A DNA stretch of 64,000 bases from Sphingobacterium sp. LZ7M1 (GTDB taxonomy: Bacteria; Bacteroidota; Bacteroidia; Sphingobacteriales; Sphingobacteriaceae). Location of the stretch: NCBI RefSeq assembly GCF_024296865.1, contig NZ_CP101134.1, positions 1,488,001 through 1,552,000 of the forward strand, read 5' to 3'. The notes beneath the pieces are model-generated. The model saw nothing but the letters and a program-made list of their open reading frames with translations. It ran no database searches and had not been told where the DNA came from. Of this stretch, positions 60,120 through 64,000 are shown piece after piece. The translations under genes and the position numbers were made by a program. The stretch's first letter is position 1. Every line of letters starts with the position of its first letter.

Positions 60120-62648
60120 TTATTCAATAAATTGAAATTCCGGAAGTAATACGATCGCCCAAAGTAGCTCCTGAACCGATCCCTCTTCCAGTTTTTCCTC
60201 AAATAGGGTATTGGCAATCTTGAGTTCATCGGTACTTGGCTTCCTACCTAAAGTTTGCCCGTAAATAGCTTGGATCAGTTCATTCGGATCTTTATACTGT
60301 GCCACCCATTTCTTGGCGCCATGGATCAAGGTTTCGTTTAATTTTGTGCCATTTGTTAATTCCATGGCTTGTAATAAGGTCACATGGCCTTCACGCACGC
60401 TGATTACGTTTTCCCTGCTTGGTCGTCCTAAAGCCGTTAAGAATGGGTCGTTTTGGACCAAGGCCGCTCTTACAAAGCTGGAGGCATCCATGTAGGCTTT
60501 GGGATCAGCAAGCGGATTATATTTCAATGCTTCCACGGTATATACAGGTGAAACCAATGTGCTCAGGGCATCTGAAAATTGTTCAGCGGTGAGTTTCTTT
60601 TTTAAAATCCCTTTAAAGACAAAATCTGGAGCATTGATAGTACTTTGGTCTTCCAGCCCTATGGAAGGTAATTGATAGGTTTTTGAAGTTGTGATGAGGT
60701 AGAGCAGCTTTTTGATGTCATAGCCTTCCTCGACAAAATTTACCGCCATCCAATCCAATAAATCGGCACTCCAAGGCTTCTTATCCATTTCATCCGTTGG
60801 CGAAACGATTCCTCTGCCCATTAATTGCGCCCAGATCCGATTCACTAAGGTCCGGTATAGTCTGCCATTTTCGGGTTGGGTCAAGTATTGGCTCAATTCC
60901 TTGGACCTTTCTGCCACACTGCCTGTTTTGTTGATCGTTCCCAATTCCGGCCAGAGCATCCTTGTATCGGCCATTTTTCCGGTGGGAATATCACAGCGAT
61001 TGATTTCTAACTGTTCTTCCGAAAATATATTGGCAAAGGCGTAGGCATCGTCTAACTTCCAATCACTAACAAAGCTGTCATGGCATGAAGCACATTTCAG
61101 GTTTACACCCAATAAGGCTTGCGAAACATTCTGGGCAGCCTGCATAGCGGTAGTTTGACTGCTGTTTACTGCACCTCTCCAAGCAATACCCTTAATAAAG
61201 CCCTTGGATTCCTCCGTAGGATCCAATAATTCCATGGCAAATTGTTTATAGGGCTTATTGGATTGCAAGGATTTAAATAACCAATCTGATATATTGAATC
61301 TTCCTCCAGTGATATAGCCTGTACCGGAATAGTCATTTCGTAATAGATCATTCCAGAAGGTAGTCCAATGCGTTGCATATTCCCGATCCTTGGAAAGAAG
61401 ACTAGTGACCAGTTTTTCTCTTTTATCGGTATTGTCATCGGTGATGAAATTCTTGATTTCTTGATCCGTAGGTGGCAAGCCAATCAGATCGAAATAAACC
61501 CGACGGATATAGGTTCGATCGTCCACAGGTTTCTGCCATTGAATTCCTTTTTTCTCAAAGTAGGCATTCACCAGACGATCAATAGGGTTTTCCATTCCGG
61601 CAACTACTGGAGGCAATGCTGGTTTTCGAGGTGCTAATGGCGCATTCGGGAAGATTCCTTTGATATTATCTGGCCAAGGGGCTCCTTTGTCAATCCATAA
61701 TTTGATAATGGCGATGTCCTTTTCACCTAAGGGTTTTCCTTTTCCCGGCATAGCTTCTTTATGGCCGGGAGGCAGAGAGACCCTGCGTAGCAACTCGCTA
61801 TGTTCAGAATCCCCAGGTTGAATGACTATTCCCGATTCACCACCTTTAAAAACCATTTCTTTTTGGTCAAGACGTAGTTCACCTTCGGTTTTATCACTGC
61901 CGTGACATTGAAAACAATGGTGGGCAAATATCGTTCGGACAGCCAGGTTAAGATTGACCTGCTGTTCTGTGGTTAAACTATCGGAATCCGTGGAAAAGGA
62001 GGCAAAATCAAAATCCGCAGATGATACGCCGCCGGCAATTTCACCCAGGTTTTCATCTTGGGGAGCCCATGGAGTGTTGCTCAATAGATAATCTTGGCCA
62101 TGGGTCAATGATCCTCCAAAATGTCCCGCCATAAAAATGCTTAAGACCGTTAAAAGGAGTGAGGTGCGATAAATAGGAATCAGGCTATTTTTACCTTGCT
62201 TTATGATCTGCAGGAGAACAATGGCCGTAATGGTTCCAAAAACGGCGGTACTGATGCCCGACCATTGATGCCATTCAAAGGTCTCTCCAGAATAACTGCC
62301 TGTATTGGCGAGAAATAAACCTAAGCCTGCGGCTACTACTGCAGAAATTGCTCCAATAAATATCAGCCAATTGGTTCCTGTCCGAAGGTTTGAATGAAAG
62401 GTGCGGAGTTTGGCCAGCTCCATAAAGCCAGCAACCAATATCAAGGCTACCGGAAAGTGGACCAGCATAGGATGGAGTCTTCCTAAAAATACCCATCCCC
62501 ACCATGGATCCGCTTCAACCTTGTTTTTTTCGATAGTTTCAACAGCAACTTCTTGGGCCGATAAAACAAAAAACAAGAGCATAAAACCCACAACAAGGAA
62601 TGCGGATTTATAGGAATAAAAAATCTTTTGACAATTCGGTTTATACAT
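60120..62648 (-). CDS. planctomycete-type cytochrome C / DUF1549 / DUF1553 membrane protein
   Basis: 842 residues. The N-terminus carries a hydrophobic export signal or anchor and then a DUF2231-like block of four helices (about 48-175). A PSCyt1 heme-binding motif C245-F-Q-C-H249 follows (HHCFQCHGSDKTEGELRLD). DUF1549 (PSCyt2) includes a second CxxCH, C519-A-S-C-H523 (LKCASCHDSF), and DUF1553 (PSD1) occupies about 570-840. It is a periplasm-facing multi-domain protein, probably carrying c-type heme, of unknown reaction. It is the first gene of the operon with DUF1501. Confidence 0.9.
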   Translation of the reverse strand: MYKPNCQKIFYSYKSAFLVVGFMLLFFVLSAQEVAVETIEKNKVEADPWWGWVFLGRLHPMLVHFPVALILVAGFMELAKLRTFHSNLRTGTNWLIFIGAISAVVAAGLGLFLANTGSYSGETFEWHQWSGISTAVFGTITAIVLLQIIKQGKNSLIPIYRTSLLLTVLSIFMAGHFGGSLTHGQDYLLSNTPWAPQDENLGEIAGGVSSADFDFASFSTDSDSLTTEQQVNLNLAVRTIFAHHCFQCHGSDKTEGELRLDQKEMVFKGGESGIVIQPGDSEHSELLRRVSLPPGHKEAMPGKGKPLGEKDIAIIKLWIDKGAPWPDNIKGIFPNAPLAPRKPALPPVVAGMENPIDRLVNAYFEKKGIQWQKPVDDRTYIRRVYFDLIGLPPTDQEIKNFITDDNTDKREKLVTSLLSKDREYATHWTTFWNDLLRNDYSGTGYITGGRFNISDWLFKSLQSNKPYKQFAMELLDPTEESKGFIKGIAWRGAVNSSQTTAMQAAQNVSQALLGVNLKCASCHDSFVSDWKLDDAYAFANIFSEEQLEINRCDIPTGKMADTRMLWPELGTINKTGSVAERSKELSQYLTQPENGRLYRTLVNRIWAQLMGRGIVSPTDEMDKKPWSADLLDWMAVNFVEEGYDIKKLLYLITTSKTYQLPSIGLEDQSTINAPDFVFKGILKKKLTAEQFSDALSTLVSPVYTVEALKYNPLADPKAYMDASSFVRAALVQNDPFLTALGRPSRENVISVREGHVTLLQAMELTNGTKLNETLIHGAKKWVAQYKDPNELIQAIYGQTLGRKPSTDELKIANTLFEEKLEEGSVQELLWAIVLLPEFQFIE

Positions 62649-62855
62649 GATTGGTCCTTTATTGATGACCAGTGTTTAACTAAAGTTAATAAATAATTGG
62701 CAAGGACCATCCTGCACCATCATGGCATTAAATCTATGGAAATCAGTAATTAGCAGCTTTGTCCAACAGTTTGCTGGTTTATTTGTTATTTCTATAATCT
62801 AATTGTTACGAAGGTTCTATCGTGACCTTATTTTATAAATCATAACACTATTACT

Positions 62856-63833
62856 ATGTCAGAAAAAAAAGCAGAAAAAGATCCACAAATCATAGTTCAA
62901 ATCCGTGAATTTTTAGATGGCCTCAACAATAGCGGGGGCGAACCATTGGAGACCCTTTCTCCAAAGGATGCCCGTCAAGTTTTGGTAGACGCCCAAAAGT
63001 CAGTGAAAGTTGATTATTCAGGTATATCGGAGTCTGAAAGAGAAATTACCCAAGATGGTATCACCGTCAATATACATATCGTAAAACCTGAGCAAAGCAA
63101 AGATCAAAAGCTGCCAGTTTTTATTTTTATTCATGGTGGTGGCTGGATATTGGGTGATTACCCAACCCATAAGCGTCTGGTTCGTGATTTGGTGATCAAT
63201 TCTGGGGCCGCGGCCGTATTTGTGGACTACACACCTTCACCTGAAGCGAAATATCCTGTCGCCATCAATGAAATTTACGCAGCTACAAAATGGGTTTCCG
63301 AGAATGGCGATGAAATAGGGGTTGATGGTTCGAATTTAGCTATTGCAGGAAATAGTGTTGGCGGGAATATGACCGCAGTTACCTGTTTGATGGCAAAGGA
63401 CAAAGGGGGACCAAAGATCAAGTTTCAATTGCTCTTATGGCCAGTGACCGACGCAGACTTTAACCGCGACTCTTGGAAAAAATATGCAGAAGGAAGATTC
63501 CTTACTTCCAATATGATGAAATGGATGTGGGATAATTACCTGCCGGATGAAAGCAAAAGGAAGGAATATTACGCCACACCTTTCAATGCCAGCATCGATG
63601 AATTAAAAGGATTACCTCCTGCATTGGTTCAATTGGCTGAAAATGACATTCTATATGATGAAGGCTTGGCCTATGCCAGAAAACTGGATGAAGCGGGTGT
63701 GCCTACAACCATCCAGACCTACAATGGCTTTATCCATGATTATGGCTTGTTAAATCCTTTGGATCATATTGAAGCCGTTAAATTTTCAACAGAACAGGCT
63801 GCCTTAGGTCTTAAGAAAGCTTTATTTGGTTAG
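62856..63833 (+). CDS. alpha/beta hydrolase (HSL/esterase family)
   Basis: 325 residues, no signal peptide. The oxyanion-hole motif HGGGWILGDY and the nucleophile elbow GNSVGGNM (Ser) are those of the hormone-sensitive-lipase family; the acid is in AENDILYDEG (Asp) and the base in GFIHDYGLL (His). It probably hydrolyses short-chain esters. It is divergent from the planctomycete-cytochrome gene across 207 bases, in which no clear promoter pair was found. It lies 54 bases before the acetyltransferase gene. Confidence 0.92.
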   Translation: MSEKKAEKDPQIIVQIREFLDGLNNSGGEPLETLSPKDARQVLVDAQKSVKVDYSGISESEREITQDGITVNIHIVKPEQSKDQKLPVFIFIHGGGWILGDYPTHKRLVRDLVINSGAAAVFVDYTPSPEAKYPVAINEIYAATKWVSENGDEIGVDGSNLAIAGNSVGGNMTAVTCLMAKDKGGPKIKFQLLLWPVTDADFNRDSWKKYAEGRFLTSNMMKWMWDNYLPDESKRKEYYATPFNASIDELKGLPPALVQLAENDILYDEGLAYARKLDEAGVPTTIQTYNGFIHDYGLLNPLDHIEAVKFSTEQAALGLKKALFG

Positions 63834-63887
63834 TGGAATTTTTGGTGAAATTCAATATCTTGAATGAATCATTAACTGATTAATTAT

Positions 63888-64000
63888 ATGGATCTGAAAA
63901 TTAGAAAAGAAGAGGAAAATGATTATCCATTCGTTTTTGATTTAATAGAGAAAGCATTCCATGAAGAAGCCATGAGCGATCATCAAGAACAGTATTTGGT
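63888..64000 (+). CDS. GNAT acetyltransferase, N-terminal part (runs off the window)
   Basis: An ATG at 63888 opens 37 codons to the window end: MDLKIRKEEENDYPFVFDL and then IEKAFHEEAMSDHQEQYLV. The pattern of a short first strand, an acidic loop and IxxAF is the usual start of YhbS-like GNAT N-acetyltransferases. The catalytic acetyl-CoA motif lies beyond the window, so the family call rests on the N-terminus only. It follows the esterase gene by 54 bases. Confidence 0.65.
   Translation, partial: MDLKIRKEEENDYPFVFDLIEKAFHEEAMSDHQEQYL

Overview
The window looks like chromosomal DNA of a Bacteroidota bacterium, most likely a Sphingobacterium/Pedobacter relative (family Sphingobacteriaceae). 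The evidence is a SusC/SusD outer-membrane pair, many Bacteroidota-style lipoproteins and signal peptides ending in AQ or SQ, few Shine-Dalgarno sites, promoter-like -7 boxes of the form TANNTTTG, and several secreted glycoside hydrolases, a sulfatase and DUF-family proteins typical of that phylum. No rRNA, tRNA, CRISPR array, prophage or insertion sequence was recognised. Family assignments come from reading motifs by eye, with no database search.

Layout. 1-4327: partial lipoprotein gene divergent from a GntR/HutC regulator, then a cold-associated group (cold-shock-domain protein, small Csp, DEAD-box helicase, fatty acid desaturase). 4453-8674: M24 aminopeptidase P and a large secreted DUF5695-type protein. 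9055-26135: the most coherent system, an AraC regulator, a trans-4-hydroxy-L-proline catabolic operon (deaminase of the DHDPS family, 2-oxoglutarate semialdehyde dehydrogenase, hydroxyproline epimerase, DadA-like D-hydroxyproline dehydrogenase) continuing into a DUF885 metallopeptidase, an APC permease, a DPP-IV-type S9 peptidase and an ornithine-cyclodeaminase-family reductase, closed by a strong terminator and followed by a SusC/SusD pair. Read together it is a predicted utilisation locus for hydroxyproline-rich peptides such as collagen or plant cell-wall protein fragments: import by SusCD, trimming by periplasmic peptidases, uptake by the permease, and conversion to 2-oxoglutarate.

26324-31699: small zinc-ribbon protein, hypothetical protein, GH43 enzyme, a tandem pair of paralogous secreted TonB-C-like proteins, and a formylglycine-type sulfatase. 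31744-32588: about 850 bases without a gene, filled with a mosaic of inverted and tandem repeats. 32589-40346: FUSC-family membrane protein, TonB-dependent-receptor-like barrel, and a glutathione-independent formaldehyde dehydrogenase/HbpS-like operon divergent from an AraC regulator. 40667-46770: stand-alone MutS-like ATPase, then a four-gene operon that looks like sugar or sugar-acid catabolism. 47055-49854: a broken gene followed by a membrane protein, a NarL-type histidine kinase and its response regulator. 49985-57506: small hypothetical proteins, a TPR protein, lipoproteins, a rifamycin ADP-ribosyltransferase (Arr), a NIPSNAP protein, a CotH-kinase lipoprotein and an aldo/keto reductase. 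57820-64000: GH16 glucanase-like enzyme, a DUF1501 plus planctomycete-cytochrome-type (DUF1549/DUF1553) pair, an alpha/beta hydrolase, and the start of a GNAT acetyltransferase gene.

The strongest candidate for an undescribed system is the hydroxyproline-peptide locus with its own SusCD pair. Other items worth following are the intergenic repeat mosaic, the interrupted gene at 47055-47780, the paired secreted TonB-C-like proteins, and the sugar-acid operon headed by a lipoprotein isomerase.
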